In this document: piece after piece, positions 24,676-34,666 of the stretch
How the letters are laid out: every line of letters starts with the position of its first letter
How positions within the stretch are numbered: the stretch's first letter is position 1
Source: Cryobacterium soli
Lineage (GTDB): Bacteria > Actinomycetota > Actinomycetes > Actinomycetales > Microbacteriaceae
Length of the DNA stretch: 64,000 bases
Assembly (NCBI RefSeq): GCF_003611035.1
Contig: NZ_CP030033.1
Location: 558,001-622,000 of the forward strand
Direction of reading: 5' to 3'
The notes under the pieces: generated by a model
Seen by the model: the letters and a program-made list of their open reading frames with translations, nothing else
What the model was told of the DNA's origin: nothing
Databases searched by the model: none
Made by a program: the position numbers and the translations under genes

Positions 24676-26529
24676 ATGGACGATGGCGGCACACGAGACG
24701 GCACGACCGGCAGCATCCCGGTTCATGCCGGCAGGGCACACGCGGGTGACGGCACGGCCGATGACGTGGCCGCGGACCGCGGTTTCCTGGGCAGCATCGA
24801 CCCCCTGGTCATCCGCGCGGCGGACGGACGGGTGGTCTGGGAGATGGACAGCCTGGCGTTCCTGGCCGGCGAAGGGTCGGAGAGCGTCAACGACAGCCTG
24901 TGGCGCCAGAGTGCCCTCACCGCCAAACACGGCCTCTACGAGGTCACGGAGGGCATCTACCAGGTGCGGGGATTCGACCTGTCGAATGTGACCTTCGTCG
25001 AGGGCGAGCGCGGTGTGATCGTGATCGACCCCCTCATCTCGGCCGAGACCGCCGCAGCGGCGCTCGACCTGTACCGGCAGTACCGCGGCGACCGCCCGGT
25101 CACCGCCATCGTCTACACCCACGCGCACGTCGACCACTTCGGCGGTGTGCTCGGAGTGGCCGAGCCTGACTCCGGGATCCCCGTTGTCGCCCCTGAGCAC
25201 TTCCTCGACAACGCCGTGTCTGAGAACGTCTACGCCGGCACGGCCATGTTCCGCCGCGGCTACTACTACGACGGCCATCCGCTGGCCCGCAGCGCGTCGG
25301 GCCGGGTGGGCATCGGCCTGGGGCCCGGGGCCTCAACGGGCACCATCGGACTGTTGGTGCCCACCATCGAGATCACGCAGACCGGTCAGGAGGAGGTGCT
25401 GGACGGGGTGCGCATCATCTTCCAACTCACCCCCGGCACCGAGTGCCCGTCGGAGATGAACCTCTACTTCCCCGATCACCGCGCGCTCTGCATGGCCGAG
25501 AACGTCACGCACACCCTGCACAATCTGCTCACCCTGCGCGGCGCCCAGGTGCGTGACCCGCGCATGTGGTCGCGGTATATCGGCGAGGCCATCGAACTGT
25601 TCGCCCACCGGTCGGATGTCGAGTTCGCCTCGCACCACTGGCCGACCTGGGGTACCAGGGAGATCATCGACTTCCTCGGCGAACAGCGTGACCTCTACGC
25701 GTACCTGCACGACCAGACCGTGCGGCTGATGAACCAGGGGCTCACCGGCATCGAGATCGCCGAGGACTTCGAGTTGCCGCCCAGCCTCGCCACGCTGTGG
25801 CACACGCGGGGGTACTACGGTTCGGTGAACCACAACGTCAAGGCGATCTACCAGCGCTACCTCGGTTGGTACGACGGCAATCCCGCCCACCTGTGGCAGC
25901 ATCCGCCGACCGCCGCCGCCCGTCGTTACGTCGAGGTGATGGGCGGTGTGGCGGCCACGCTCGAGCACGCCCGTCGGTATCTCGAGGCCGGTGACCTGCG
26001 CTTCGCCGTGGAGCTGGCCAGCCACGCTGTTTTCGCCGACCCCGGCGACGGCGCGGCCCGGGAACTCCTGGCGACCGGACTTGAGCGGTTAGGCCTCGGC
26101 GCGGAGAACGCCACCTGGCGGAATGTCTACCTCACCGGCGCCAACGAGCTGCGGTACGGAATCGGCCGGAACGACATCAGCGCTGGCGGGCTGCTCAGCG
26201 CCCTCACCGTGACCCAACTCTTCGACACCCTCGCGATCCGGGTGGTCGGGCCACGAGCCTGGAACGAGAGCTTCGCCATCAACTGGGTGATCACCGACAC
26301 CCGCGACCTGTATCGCCTTGAGCTGAGCCACGGGGCCCTGGTGCATTACCCGATGCAGAAACCCCGCGCCGCGGACCTCAACGTGCGCATCAGCCGCACC
26401 CGGCTTGCTCAGGCGGTGGCCAGCGGCTCGTTCAGCGGGGTCGACATGACGGGTGACACCGGGGTGCTGTCGCGGTTGTTCGCCCTGCTCGACGCCCCGG
26501 ATCCCTCTTTCGCCGTCGTCACTCCGTAG
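24676..26529 (+). CDS. Alkylsulfatase / metallo-beta-lactamase-fold hydrolase (SdsA1/BDS1 type)
   Basis: A 617-residue class III sulfatase that would hydrolyse alkyl sulfates with two zinc ions. The metal motif THAHVDHFGG lies near residue 152, followed by AENVTHTLHNLLTLRGAQVR and FASHHWPTWG, all typical of SdsA1. The dimerisation domain and a C-terminal SCP-2-like domain (about 500-610) follow. I start at ATG 24676 because GGAGGTGG lies five bases before it; another ATG lies 15 bases upstream. No clear signal peptide is visible, so a cytoplasmic location is likely. Neighbours give no pathway clue. Confidence 0.9.
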   Translation: MDDGGTRDGTTGSIPVHAGRAHAGDGTADDVAADRGFLGSIDPLVIRAADGRVVWEMDSLAFLAGEGSESVNDSLWRQSALTAKHGLYEVTEGIYQVRGFDLSNVTFVEGERGVIVIDPLISAETAAAALDLYRQYRGDRPVTAIVYTHAHVDHFGGVLGVAEPDSGIPVVAPEHFLDNAVSENVYAGTAMFRRGYYYDGHPLARSASGRVGIGLGPGASTGTIGLLVPTIEITQTGQEEVLDGVRIIFQLTPGTECPSEMNLYFPDHRALCMAENVTHTLHNLLTLRGAQVRDPRMWSRYIGEAIELFAHRSDVEFASHHWPTWGTREIIDFLGEQRDLYAYLHDQTVRLMNQGLTGIEIAEDFELPPSLATLWHTRGYYGSVNHNVKAIYQRYLGWYDGNPAHLWQHPPTAAARRYVEVMGGVAATLEHARRYLEAGDLRFAVELASHAVFADPGDGAARELLATGLERLGLGAENATWRNVYLTGANELRYGIGRNDISAGGLLSALTVTQLFDTLAIRVVGPRAWNESFAINWVITDTRDLYRLELSHGALVHYPMQKPRAADLNVRISRTRLAQAVASGSFSGVDMTGDTGVLSRLFALLDAPDPSFAVVTP

Positions 26530-26581
26530 CGTGCCGGTCTAGGTTGGCCGGTCTGGGCGGGCCCGCCGGGGCGGGCGCGCC

Positions 26582-26821
26582 TCAGCCGCCGGCGAAGGGC
26601 GGCAGCACGTCCAGCCGGTCGCCATCGTCGAGCACCCTGGCCCGGTCCGTGGTGGCCACGCCGTTCACTATGAAGGAACAGCGCGCGAAAACCGCGGCAG
26701 AGCTGCTGCCCAGGTCATCGAGGAACGCACCGATCGTGGCCCCGGCCGGCAGCCGGCGGCTCTCCTCGGCCACGCCGGTGGCCGCCTTCGCGGCGGCGTA
26801 GTACCGAACCTGCACCTGCAT
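26582..26821 (-). CDS. moaD: Molybdopterin synthase sulfur carrier subunit MoaD
   Basis: A 79-residue ubiquitin-like protein that donates sulfur to precursor Z in molybdopterin synthesis. It ends in the required Gly-Gly (LDVLPPFAGG), and has the beta-grasp start VQVRYYAAAKAATG. MoaE is encoded at 30125, and the MoeB-rhodanese fusion at 22448 could activate it. It stands alone on the minus strand, convergent to the alkylsulfatase gene. Confidence 0.93.
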   Translation of the reverse strand: MQVQVRYYAAAKAATGVAEESRRLPAGATIGAFLDDLGSSSAAVFARCSFIVNGVATTDRARVLDDGDRLDVLPPFAGG

Positions 26822-26896
26822 GCTGATGGACCCTTCGTCGTGGTCGGGTGGAGTGTCCCCGGCCTGTTCACTTCCGTGGCTCCAGCCTACGACGGG

Positions 26897-27481
26897 TCAC
26901 CACTCCGGAGCGGGCCGCAGCGTATAGACCAGCTCGACAAGGCCGGTGTCGAACACCTGGGCGCTCGTGAGATCGAGCACCGTTGGGTCGATGTCGGCGG
27001 GGAAGACCCCGCGGCCGGAGCCGATCACGACGGGCATCACCACGAGCCTCACCTCGTCGACCTCGCCCGCGGCGAAGAAGGCCCGGCTGAGGGCGAGGCT
27101 CCCCCACAGCACGACACTGCCCGTGGCTTCAGCCTTGATCCGGCGGATGGCGTCGACCGCATCCCCGGATTCGAGGGTGGCGGCGGGCAGGTCGCCCCAG
27201 GGCGCGTGGCCGAGACTGCGGGAGAACACGTGGCGGCGGAGTGCGTTGAGCGGACCGGCGATGACCTCTCCCTCGGCCGCCGGCGTGGGCCAATAGGCGG
27301 CGAACATGCGATAGGTGGTGGCGCCGAGGACCATGGCCTCCACGCCGGCCAGCCACTCCGTCTGGCTGCGGTCGAATTCGGCGGTGCCGCCCTCGAGCAG
27401 CTCATAGGCCGTGAACTCACCGGCGGAGTTCGCCGCGAACCCGTCGGCGGTCACGAACTCCTGCACCACAAGTCGCCCCAT
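26897..27481 (-). CDS. RibD C-terminal / dihydrofolate reductase-like protein
   Basis: A 194-residue protein with the reductase fold of the RibD C-terminal domain: MGRLVVQEFVTADGFAAN at the start, AMVLGATTYRMFAAYWP and VVLWGSLALSRAFFAAGEVD, ending in a hydrophobic strand. Members bind NADPH, but their substrates are mostly unknown. The start is ATG 27481, preceded by GGAAGGGCAGGG. It lies between moaD and the divergent moeA, with no evident link to molybdenum cofactor synthesis. Confidence 0.85.
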   Translation of the reverse strand: MGRLVVQEFVTADGFAANSAGEFTAYELLEGGTAEFDRSQTEWLAGVEAMVLGATTYRMFAAYWPTPAAEGEVIAGPLNALRRHVFSRSLGHAPWGDLPAATLESGDAVDAIRRIKAEATGSVVLWGSLALSRAFFAAGEVDEVRLVVMPVVIGSGRGVFPADIDPTVLDLTSAQVFDTGLVELVYTLRPAPEW

Positions 27482-27645
27482 GCCCTGCCCTTCCCGGGTT
27501 GCCCTTCCCTGCGAGTCCGCCGGCACCTTCCGCCCGGCCGCCCCAGCCCCACGCGTCCGAAGCAGAATACGCCGGGGTCCCCGTCGCTTCAATGGGGCAC
27601 GTCCACGGATGCCGTCATCCGAGCCGGGTGCGGCAAGATGGTGCC

Positions 27646-28938
27646 ATGAGCGCGCGCACGATCGAGCAGCACCGCGAGGCCGTGGCGACGCTTCTCGCAC
27701 CGCTGTTCCAGACCCGGTCCGTGGAGACCCTCACCCTCTCGAGCGAGCGGCTCACCGGGGACCCCGACGGTTTTCGCTCGCGCACCCTCGCCGCCGCCGT
27801 GGCCTCACCGGTGTCGCTGCCGCCCTTCGACAACTCGCAGATGGACGGCTACGCCGTCCGGTCCGGCGATCTTACGCCGGCCTCCTCCGGCACCCCCGTC
27901 ACGCTCGGTGTCGCCGACCGCATAGCGGCCGGAGACGCCGGTACCCCGCTGCGGGCCGGCACCGCCGCGCCCATCATGACGGGTGCGCCGATTCCGCCCG
28001 GCGCGGATGCGGTCGTGCCGATCGAACTGGCCGACCCGCCACGCTTCCTGTCTCCTGCGACGACACCCGGCACGGTGTCATTCGCTGCGCCCGTGGCCGC
28101 CGGCACCTTCGTGCGGCCCGCCGGGAGCGATGTGGCCGCCGGCGACCTGCTGCTGCCGACCGGCAGCCACCTCGGGCCCGCGCAGCTCGGTGTTCTCGCG
28201 GGCACCGGGGTGACCGAGATCAGCGTGCTCCGGCGCATCCGGGTGCTGCTCATCGCCACCGGCCACGAAATCCGCGCGGCCGGCGAGCAGCTCGCCGCCG
28301 GGCAGATCTACGATTCCAACACCGTGATCCTGACCCAGGCCCTGCACGATGCGGGCTGCACGGTGGTCGCGCGGCCCTGCCCGTCGGACGATGCCGCCGA
28401 CCTTCTCGCGCTCCTGACGGCGGCGCCAGAGGTAGACCTGATCGTCACCGTGGGCGGTGTGAGCGCCGGCGCCCGCGAGGTGGTGCGCGACGCGCTCGGC
28501 CCGCTGGGCGTCGAGTTCCTGCACGTGGCCATGCAGCCCGGCGGCCCGCAGGGGCTCGGCGAGATCACCCGCCCGAGTACTGCGGACGGCGATCCCGCCG
28601 CCCACGTGCCCGTGGTCTCCTTCCCCGGCAACCCGGTGAGCGCCCTCATCTCGTTCGAGGTCTTCCTGCGCCCCCTGCTGCGCGCCCTGGCCGGCCTGCC
28701 CCGGCCCGAGCGGGCCCTGCTGCGCGCGCCGCTGGCGACCGCGGTGGAATCGCCGGCCGGCAAACACCAGCTGCGCCGCGGCATCCTGCGCCCGGACGGG
28801 ACCCTCGAGCTGGTGGGCGGTCCGAGTTCGCATCTCCTACATTCCTACGCGGCAGCGACCGTGCTGGTGCACCTTCCCGTCGGGCTCGACAGGGCCACCG
28901 CGGGAGAGCCCGTGAACTATTGGAGTATCGATGATTGA
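27646..28938 (+). CDS. moeA: Molybdopterin molybdotransferase MoeA
   Basis: MoeA inserts molybdate into adenylated molybdopterin. The 430-residue protein shows [33 protein letters not shown] and the C-terminal [19 protein letters not shown], with a MoCF-type binding domain at about 185-320 ([18 protein letters not shown]). It is the first of four overlapping genes moeA-moaC-mogA-like-moaE and overlaps moaC by eight bases. The ATG at 27646 is the only start compatible with the conserved N-terminus. Confidence 0.95.
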   Translation: MSARTIEQHREAVATLLAPLFQTRSVETLTLSSERLTGDPDGFRSRTLAAAVASPVSLPPFDNSQMDGYAVRSGDLTPASSGTPVTLGVADRIAAGDAGTPLRAGTAAPIMTGAPIPPGADAVVPIELADPPRFLSPATTPGTVSFAAPVAAGTFVRPAGSDVAAGDLLLPTGSHLGPAQLGVLAGTGVTEISVLRRIRVLLIATGHEIRAAGEQLAAGQIYDSNTVILTQALHDAGCTVVARPCPSDDAADLLALLTAAPEVDLIVTVGGVSAGAREVVRDALGPLGVEFLHVAMQPGGPQGLGEITRPSTADGDPAAHVPVVSFPGNPVSALISFEVFLRPLLRALAGLPRPERALLRAPLATAVESPAGKHQLRRGILRPDGTLELVGGPSSHLLHSYAAATVLVHLPVGLDRATAGEPVNYWSIDD

Positions 28939-29515
28939 CAGCACGCCCCTTTCCGGTGCCGGGGACAACACGGACGGCAACACGGGTGGCAACACCGACG
29001 GCGCCACCGGGATGGCCGCGGCCGCGAGCCCGGCCGGCGAGACGGCGCCCCGGCTCAGCCACGTGCGCGCGGACGGCGCGGCCCTGATGGTGGATGTGAC
29101 GGACAAGCCCGTCACCAAACGGCGTGCCACGGCCACGGCCACCCTCATCACCCGGCCCGATGTGATCGACCTCGTGGTGGCGGGCACCCTCCCCAAGGGT
29201 GAGGCTCTCGCCGTGGCCAGGGTGGCGGGCATCATGGCTGCCAAGCAGACCTCGGCGCTGATCCCGTTGTGCCATCCGCTGCCGATCTCGGGCGCGACCA
29301 TCGACTTCGAGCCGGGTGCCGACAGAATCGTCATCACCGCGACGGTGAAGACCACCGGGGTCACCGGCGTGGAGATGGAGGCGCTGACCAGCGTGTCTGT
29401 CGCCGCCCTCACCCTCTACGACATGATCAAGGCCGTCGACAAGCACGCCGTCCTCACCGACATCCGGGTGTTGGCCAAGTCGGGCGGCAAGAGCGGCGAC
29501 TGGAGCCTCGAATGA
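28931..29515 (+). CDS. moaC: Cyclic pyranopterin monophosphate synthase MoaC
   Basis: MoaC converts the MoaA product to cyclic pyranopterin monophosphate. The catalytic core is complete: [31 protein letters not shown] and [18 protein letters not shown], with the ending KSGDW. About 38 extra N-terminal residues ([16 protein letters not shown]) are Asn/Gly/Thr-rich and not part of the fold. moaA is not in the window. Confidence 0.95.
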   Translation: MIDSTPLSGAGDNTDGNTGGNTDGATGMAAAASPAGETAPRLSHVRADGAALMVDVTDKPVTKRRATATATLITRPDVIDLVVAGTLPKGEALAVARVAGIMAAKQTSALIPLCHPLPISGATIDFEPGADRIVITATVKTTGVTGVEMEALTSVSVAALTLYDMIKAVDKHAVLTDIRVLAKSGGKSGDWSLE

Positions 29516-30135
29516 CCCCGGGCACCAGACCGGCGCCGGCCGGGGGTTCCGGAGGGAACTCCATCGTGCGGCGCACCGCGCAGGTGATCGTCGCGTCGAC
29601 CCGGGCGGCGACGGGGGTGTACACCGATCAGACCGGTCCGGTCATCGACGCCTGGCTGCAGGACCGGGGCTGGCTGGTGCTCGAGCGCGCCGTCGTGGTG
29701 GACGGTGAACCCGTGGGCGACGCCCTGGCCGCCGCCATCGAGGCCGGCCTCGACCTCATCATCACAACGGGCGGCACCGGGGTGAGCCCCACCGACAGGA
29801 CCCCAGAGCAGACACTGCCGCTGCTGGACCGGGAGCTTCCGGGGATCATGGAGGAACTGCGCCGCCGAGGCGCGCTCTCCACGCCGTTGGCCGTGCTGTC
29901 CCGCGGCCACGCCGGCATCGCCCGCGGCCGCACCGTGGTGATCAACCTGCCCGGCTCCACCGGCGGAGTGCGCGACGGCCTGGGCGTGCTCGCCGACATT
30001 CTCGACCACCTGCTGGACCAGGTCGCCGGGCTGGACCACGACACCCGAATCATCGCCGCCGGTGCACCGCCGGCAGCAGCATCCTCAGCGAAACCCGCAG
30101 CACCACTGACGAAGGACCCGCATCATGACCGCTGA
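29512..30135 (+). CDS. MogA/MoaB-family molybdopterin adenylyltransferase
   Basis: The 207-residue protein has the MoCF fold that adenylates molybdopterin before molybdenum insertion: [40 protein letters not shown] and [20 protein letters not shown]. The start ATG overlaps the moaC stop (ATGA). A 40-residue Ala/Pro-rich tail follows the domain and overlaps moaE by 11 bases. MogA and MoaB cannot be told apart from the sequence alone. Confidence 0.9.
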   Translation: MTPGTRPAPAGGSGGNSIVRRTAQVIVASTRAATGVYTDQTGPVIDAWLQDRGWLVLERAVVVDGEPVGDALAAAIEAGLDLIITTGGTGVSPTDRTPEQTLPLLDRELPGIMEELRRRGALSTPLAVLSRGHAGIARGRTVVINLPGSTGGVRDGLGVLADILDHLLDQVAGLDHDTRIIAAGAPPAAASSAKPAAPLTKDPHHDR

Positions 30136-30580
30136 CACCCCCGACGCCCTGGCTCCGGGAACCGTGCTGTTCGCCCGGGTGGACGACACCCCCATCACCG
30201 TGGAGGAATGCACGGACGCCGTGGCCGACAAGGCGGCCGGCGCCGTCGTCACCTTCGCGGGCGTGGTGCGCAACCACGACGAGGACCGCGGCGTCACCTG
30301 GTTGCGCTACAGCGCGCATCCGAGCGCCGAGGCCGTGCTCGCCGACGTGGTGCGGGACGTGGCCCTGTCCCACCCCGGCTGCCGGATCGCCGCCGCCCAC
30401 CGCGTGGGCGACCTCGGCATCGGCGACATCGCGCTGGCCTGTGCGGTGGCCTCCGCACACCGCGCCGCAGCGTTCGCGGCCTGCGCGGCCCTGGTCGACG
30501 ACATCAAGAACCGGGTGCCGATCTGGAAAGAACAGGGCTTCACCGACGGCAGCACCGAATGGGTCGCCGCGCTCGGCTGA
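30125..30580 (+). CDS. moaE: Molybdopterin synthase catalytic subunit MoaE
   Basis: MoaE uses MoaD thiocarboxylate to make the dithiolene of molybdopterin. The 151-residue protein carries GAVVTFAGVVRNHDEDRGVT, AAHRVGDLGIGDIALACAVA and the lysine region DDIKNRVPIWKEQGFTDG. It is last in the moeA operon, and a 62-bp palindromic element follows 25 bases after its stop. Confidence 0.95.
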   Translation: MTADTPDALAPGTVLFARVDDTPITVEECTDAVADKAAGAVVTFAGVVRNHDEDRGVTWLRYSAHPSAEAVLADVVRDVALSHPGCRIAAAHRVGDLGIGDIALACAVASAHRAAAFAACAALVDDIKNRVPIWKEQGFTDGSTEWVAALG

Positions 30581-30604
30581 CCCGCCATCCCCGGCCGGTC
30601 GCAG

Positions 30605-30666
30605 CTGTTCCCGAAGCGGACAAATGGTGCCGGCGCACCGGGCGCACTTGTCCGGACGGGGAACAG
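30605..30666. repeat. 62-bp palindromic element, copy 2
   Basis: Same length and plan as the copy at 15488: CTGTT CCCG .. CGGAC .. GCCGG, centre, CCGG .. GTCCG .. GGGAACAG. The inner stem differs (TGGTGCCGG / CCGGGCGCA), with changes partly compensated. It lies between moaE and the xanthine dehydrogenase promoter region and may terminate the moeA operon. Confidence 0.78.
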
Positions 30667-30729
30667 TTCGGTGCCGATCACGCCGCAAAACTGGGCATTC
30701 GCTGGGTGGCACGGGCGCGGTTAACATCA

Positions 30730-30757
30730 CTGACACATAGCTGCGCTTGACTAGGGT
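30730..30757 (+). promoter_or_regulatory. Candidate promoter of the xanthine dehydrogenase genes
   Basis: CTGACA (30730-30735), 16 bases, TAGGGT (30752-30757). A start near 30764 would leave a leader of about 160 bases before the FAD-subunit ATG. The leader contains no fold I recognise, and no TGAAACA box. The gap 30581-30926 otherwise holds only the palindromic element. Confidence 0.35.
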
Positions 30758-30926
30758 GTCGGCACCAGAAACTGGAGCCGTACGGTGCTGCCCCGAGGCG
30801 ATACCGAACACCGGATGCCTGCATCCCGCACAAACCAGCTCACACCGACACGTTCTCACCGACCGGCTCCCCCGGAGTCGCTCGCTGAGCATCTCGCGCA
30901 GAGCATTCCGTACAGAGGAGGCACGG

Positions 30927-31838
30927 ATGGACCTGACCACCGTTGCGACCATCACTCCGGCCCGCACCCGGTCGGACCTGGCCCTGCTGGGCGCGTCCGT
31001 CGTTCCGCTGGCAGGCGGCTCCGAGCTGTTCGCCGACCCGCGCATCCACCTCACCGGCCTCGTCGACCTGCAGACGATGGGCTGGCCGCCGCTCACCGTC
31101 ACCCACGAGGGTCTGGAGATCGCCGCCACCTGCACGCTCGCCGACCTCTCCCGCATGCCCGCCGAGCCCGGCTGGACCGCCCACCCGGTCTTCCACCAGG
31201 CTTGCACTGCCCTGTTCGGGTCGTTCAAGGTCTGGAATGTCGCCACCGTCGGCGGGAACCTCTGCACCTCGCTGCCGGCCGGCCCGATGATCTGCCTCAC
31301 CGCCGCGCTCGACGCCCGGGTGCTGATCTGGCACGCCGACGGCAGCGACGAGTGGATGCCCGCCCTCGACTTCGTCACGGGCAACACCACCAACGTGCTC
31401 GCTCCCGGCGACGTGCTGCGCTCGATCCACGTGCCGACCGCGGCGCTGGCCGCCCGCACCGCCTACCGCAAGATCGCGCTGTCGCCGCTCGGCCGCTCAG
31501 GGGCCGTGCTCATCGGCCGGCTCGACGCCGACGGCGCCTTCGTGCTCACCGTGACGGGCGGCACCGTGCGCCCGGTGCAATTGCGCTACCCGCAGCCGCC
31601 CGACTCGGCCGTGCTCGCCGCAGACATCGCAGGCATCGACGCCTGGTTCACGGATGCCCACGGCGCCGCCGACTGGCGCCGCGCCATGAGCGGTCTGCTG
31701 GGTGAGGAGATCCGGCAGGAGCTCGCCGGTCCGGCCGACCTCGTCCGGCCCGCCCCGGCCACGGACACCGGCATCCGCACCGACGCCCAGATCGAGACCG
31801 GCACAGACACAGACACCCCGGACGGGAGCCGCGCATGA
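30927..31838 (+). CDS. Xanthine dehydrogenase family, FAD-binding subunit
   Basis: A 303-residue FAD subunit that passes electrons from the Fe-S centres to NAD. The PCMH-type FAD motif VPLAGGSELFADPRIHLTGL and ATVGGNLCTSLPAGPM are present, followed by the CO dehydrogenase flavoprotein C-terminal domain (YRKIALSPLGRSGAV). The tail of about 35 residues is Thr/Asp-rich. Start ATG 30927 has AGAGGAGG upstream. It overlaps the next gene as ATGA, so the two subunits are coupled. Confidence 0.9.
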   Translation: MDLTTVATITPARTRSDLALLGASVVPLAGGSELFADPRIHLTGLVDLQTMGWPPLTVTHEGLEIAATCTLADLSRMPAEPGWTAHPVFHQACTALFGSFKVWNVATVGGNLCTSLPAGPMICLTAALDARVLIWHADGSDEWMPALDFVTGNTTNVLAPGDVLRSIHVPTAALAARTAYRKIALSPLGRSGAVLIGRLDADGAFVLTVTGGTVRPVQLRYPQPPDSAVLAADIAGIDAWFTDAHGAADWRRAMSGLLGEEIRQELAGPADLVRPAPATDTGIRTDAQIETGTDTDTPDGSRA

Positions 31839-34666
31839 AGCTCAGCGTGAACGGCGTCCCGCTGGATGCCCCGGCCGCGGCCGGCCAGGTGTTGCGCACC
31901 TACCTGCGCGAGCAGGAGCACTTCGAGGTCAAGAAGGGCTGCGACACAGGCGACTGCGGCGCCTGCTCGGTGCTCGTCGACGGCACCCCGGTGCACTCGT
32001 GCATCTACCCGGCCTACCGGGCCGAAGGCCGGGAGGTCACCACGGCCACGGGCATCGGCGGCCCCGACGACCTCGCACCGATCCAGCAGCGCTTCATCGA
32101 CGCCGCCGGCTTCCAGTGCGGCTTCTGCACGCCGGGCATGGTCGTGACAGCCTCCACCATCCAGGACCACCAGCTGCACGACCTGCCCCGCCTGCTCAAG
32201 GGCAACCTGTGCCGCTGCACGGGCTACCGGGCCATCGACGACGCCATCCGCGACCGCCACACGCCGGCCTCCGAAAGCTGCGACCACGACCACGCCGCGG
32301 ATGTCGCCGGCCCGACGGCCGCGCCGGTCACCGGCCTCGGCCCGGTGCGCACCACCAAGCCCCGCACCCCCCGCACCTCCGCCACCGACGGCAAGGTCGG
32401 CGGCTCCCTGCGCGCGCCGGCCGCCGCCCGGGTCGTGAGCGGCCAGGAGCCGTACACGCTCGACGTGGCCGTGCCCGGCCTGCTGCACCTCAGCGTGTTG
32501 CGCAGCCCCCACGCGCACGCCAGGGTGCTCTCCATCGACGACACCGCCGCCCGGGCCCTGCCCGGCGTGCACGCCGTGCTCAGCCACGCCGACGACCCCG
32601 GCACCCTCTACTCCTCTGCCCGGCACGAGAGCCGGCTCGACGACCCCGACGACAGTCTGGTCTTCGACACCGTCATGCGGCACCGCGGTCAGCGCGTCGC
32701 GGCCGTGGTCGCCGACTCGGTGGCTATCGCCGAGCACGCCTGCCGGCTGCTCGTGGTGCAGTACGAGGTGCTGCCGGCGGTCTTCGACCCGGCCGATGCC
32801 CTCTCCCCCGGCGCCCCGCTCGTGCACGGCGACAAGGATGCCGTAACCAGCCGGGTCGCCGACCCCGGCCGCAACCTGGTGGCCGAGCTGCACGGCGAGT
32901 ACGGCGACGTCGCCGCGGGCCTCGCCGCCGCCGACACCGTGGTCACCGGCACCTGGCAGACCCAGCGCGTGGCCCACACCCAGCTCGAGACGCACGCCAC
33001 GATCGGCTGGCTGGAGGAGAACCGGCTCGTGCTGCGCACCAGCTCCCAGGTGCCGTTTTTGGTGCAGAAGGAGATCAGCCGCATCTTCGACCTCGACCTC
33101 GAGGCCGTGCGGGTGTTCACCGCACGCGTCGGCGGCGGGTTCGGCGGCAAGCAGGAGATCCTCACCGAGGACGTGGTGACCCTCGCGGTGCTGAAGACCA
33201 AACGTCCGGTGCAGTACGAGTTCACCCGCACCGACGAACTCGCCGCCTCACCCGCCCGCCACCCCATGCGGGTCGGCGTCACCCTGGGCGCCACCAGCGA
33301 CGGCCGGCTCACCGCCCTGGCCATCGATGTGCTCTCCGACACCGGCTCGTACGGCAATCATGCTCCCGGCGTCATGTTCCACGGCACCAGCGAATCCGTC
33401 GCGCTCTACAACGTGCCCAACAAGCGGGTGGATGCCCAGGCCGTCTACACGAACAACCCTCCGTCGGGCGCCTTCCGCGGCTACGGTCTCGGCCAGGTGA
33501 TCTACGGCATCGAGAGCGCGCTCGACGAACTCGCCCGCGCGCTGGGCATCAACCCGTTCGACCTGCGCCGGATCAACTCGGTGCGACCCGGCGACCCGCT
33601 CGTGGTGACCCACGAGGAAGGAGACGACATCGGCTTCGCCAGCTACGGCCTCGACCAGTGCCTCGATCTGGCCCAGGCCGCTCTGGCCCGCGGCAACGGT
33701 GTGGCGGCGCCCACCGGCGCCTCCTGGCGGGTGGGTGAGGGCATGGCCTCCTCCATGATCGCCACGACTCCCCCGCGCGGGCATTACTCCCAGGCTGCCA
33801 TCACGCTGGGCGCCGACGCGCGCTACGTCGTGCGGGTGGGTACCGCCGAATTCGGCAACGGCACCACCACCGTGCACACCCAGATCGCCGCGACCGTGCT
33901 GAACACCGCTCCGGACCGGATCGAGATCCGGCAGTCCGATACGGACGCCGCGGGCTACGACACCGGAGCGTTCGGCTCGGCCGGCGTGGTCGTGGCCGGC
34001 AAGGCCGTGCACGGCGCCGCGACCACCCTGGCCGCCCGGCTGCGCGGCTTGGCCGCCGAGCGCACCGGCACCCCCGCGGCGTCCTTCGTGCTCGAGGCCG
34101 ACGGCCTCCGCTCCGGCGACGTGTTCGTGCCCCTGACCGAGCTGGCCGGCCCCGACGGTCTCACGGCCATCGGCCGGGAGGACGGCGCCCGCCGGTCGCT
34201 CGCGTTCAATGTGCACGCCTTCAGGGTGGCCGTGAACACCGACACCGGCGAGGTACGGATGCTGCAGTCGATCCAGACCGCCGATGCCGGCTTCGTGATG
34301 AACCCGGAGCAGTGCCGCGGCCAGATCGAGGGCGGGGTGGCCCAAGCCATCGGCACCGCGCTCTTCGAGGAACTCATCCTCGACGGCGCCGGCACCGTGA
34401 CCACCCGGGTGCTGCGCAACTACCACGTGCCGCAGCTGGCCGACCTGCCCGTGACCGAGGTGTACTTCGCCGACACGGCCGACGACCTGGGGCCCTACGG
34501 CGCCAAGTCGATGAGCGAATCGCCCTACAACCCGGTGGCGCCAGCCCTGGCCAACGCTGTGCGCGACGCCATCGGGATTCGTGCGTACGAACTCCCGATG
34601 TCGCGCGACAGGGTGTGGCGTCTGGTGAACCGCGCCGCCCTCCAGGCCCCGGCCCTGCAGGAATAG
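31835..34666 (+). CDS. Xanthine dehydrogenase: fused 2Fe-2S and molybdenum-binding subunit
   Basis: A 943-residue protein joining the small Fe-S subunit to the molybdopterin subunit. Residues 1-140 hold both clusters: Cys36, Cys41, Cys44 and Cys56 (plant-type) and Cys95, Cys98, Cys126, Cys128 (CGFCTPGM and CRCTGYR). A short linker leads to the aldehyde oxidase/xanthine dehydrogenase domains, with GGGFGGKQE, GAFRGYGLGQ and the GAKSMSES segment near residue 890, which carries the candidate active-site glutamate. With the FAD subunit and XdhC nearby, and purine genes around it, hypoxanthine/xanthine oxidation to urate is the likely role. Confidence 0.9.
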   Translation: MKLSVNGVPLDAPAAAGQVLRTYLREQEHFEVKKGCDTGDCGACSVLVDGTPVHSCIYPAYRAEGREVTTATGIGGPDDLAPIQQRFIDAAGFQCGFCTPGMVVTASTIQDHQLHDLPRLLKGNLCRCTGYRAIDDAIRDRHTPASESCDHDHAADVAGPTAAPVTGLGPVRTTKPRTPRTSATDGKVGGSLRAPAAARVVSGQEPYTLDVAVPGLLHLSVLRSPHAHARVLSIDDTAARALPGVHAVLSHADDPGTLYSSARHESRLDDPDDSLVFDTVMRHRGQRVAAVVADSVAIAEHACRLLVVQYEVLPAVFDPADALSPGAPLVHGDKDAVTSRVADPGRNLVAELHGEYGDVAAGLAAADTVVTGTWQTQRVAHTQLETHATIGWLEENRLVLRTSSQVPFLVQKEISRIFDLDLEAVRVFTARVGGGFGGKQEILTEDVVTLAVLKTKRPVQYEFTRTDELAASPARHPMRVGVTLGATSDGRLTALAIDVLSDTGSYGNHAPGVMFHGTSESVALYNVPNKRVDAQAVYTNNPPSGAFRGYGLGQVIYGIESALDELARALGINPFDLRRINSVRPGDPLVVTHEEGDDIGFASYGLDQCLDLAQAALARGNGVAAPTGASWRVGEGMASSMIATTPPRGHYSQAAITLGADARYVVRVGTAEFGNGTTTVHTQIAATVLNTAPDRIEIRQSDTDAAGYDTGAFGSAGVVVAGKAVHGAATTLAARLRGLAAERTGTPAASFVLEADGLRSGDVFVPLTELAGPDGLTAIGREDGARRSLAFNVHAFRVAVNTDTGEVRMLQSIQTADAGFVMNPEQCRGQIEGGVAQAIGTALFEELILDGAGTVTTRVLRNYHVPQLADLPVTEVYFADTADDLGPYGAKSMSESPYNPVAPALANAVRDAIGIRAYELPMSRDRVWRLVNRAALQAPALQE

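Noticed and set aside
30764..30926. Long leader before the xanthine dehydrogenase genes as a molybdenum-cofactor riboswitch
   Set aside because: I could not trace the paired elements of the known Moco RNA motif; length alone is not evidence.
31702..33738. A 678-codon open frame overlapping the xanthine dehydrogenase gene
   Set aside because: It is an Arg/Pro-rich shadow of the real frame, which carries all the Fe-S cysteines and molybdenum motifs.
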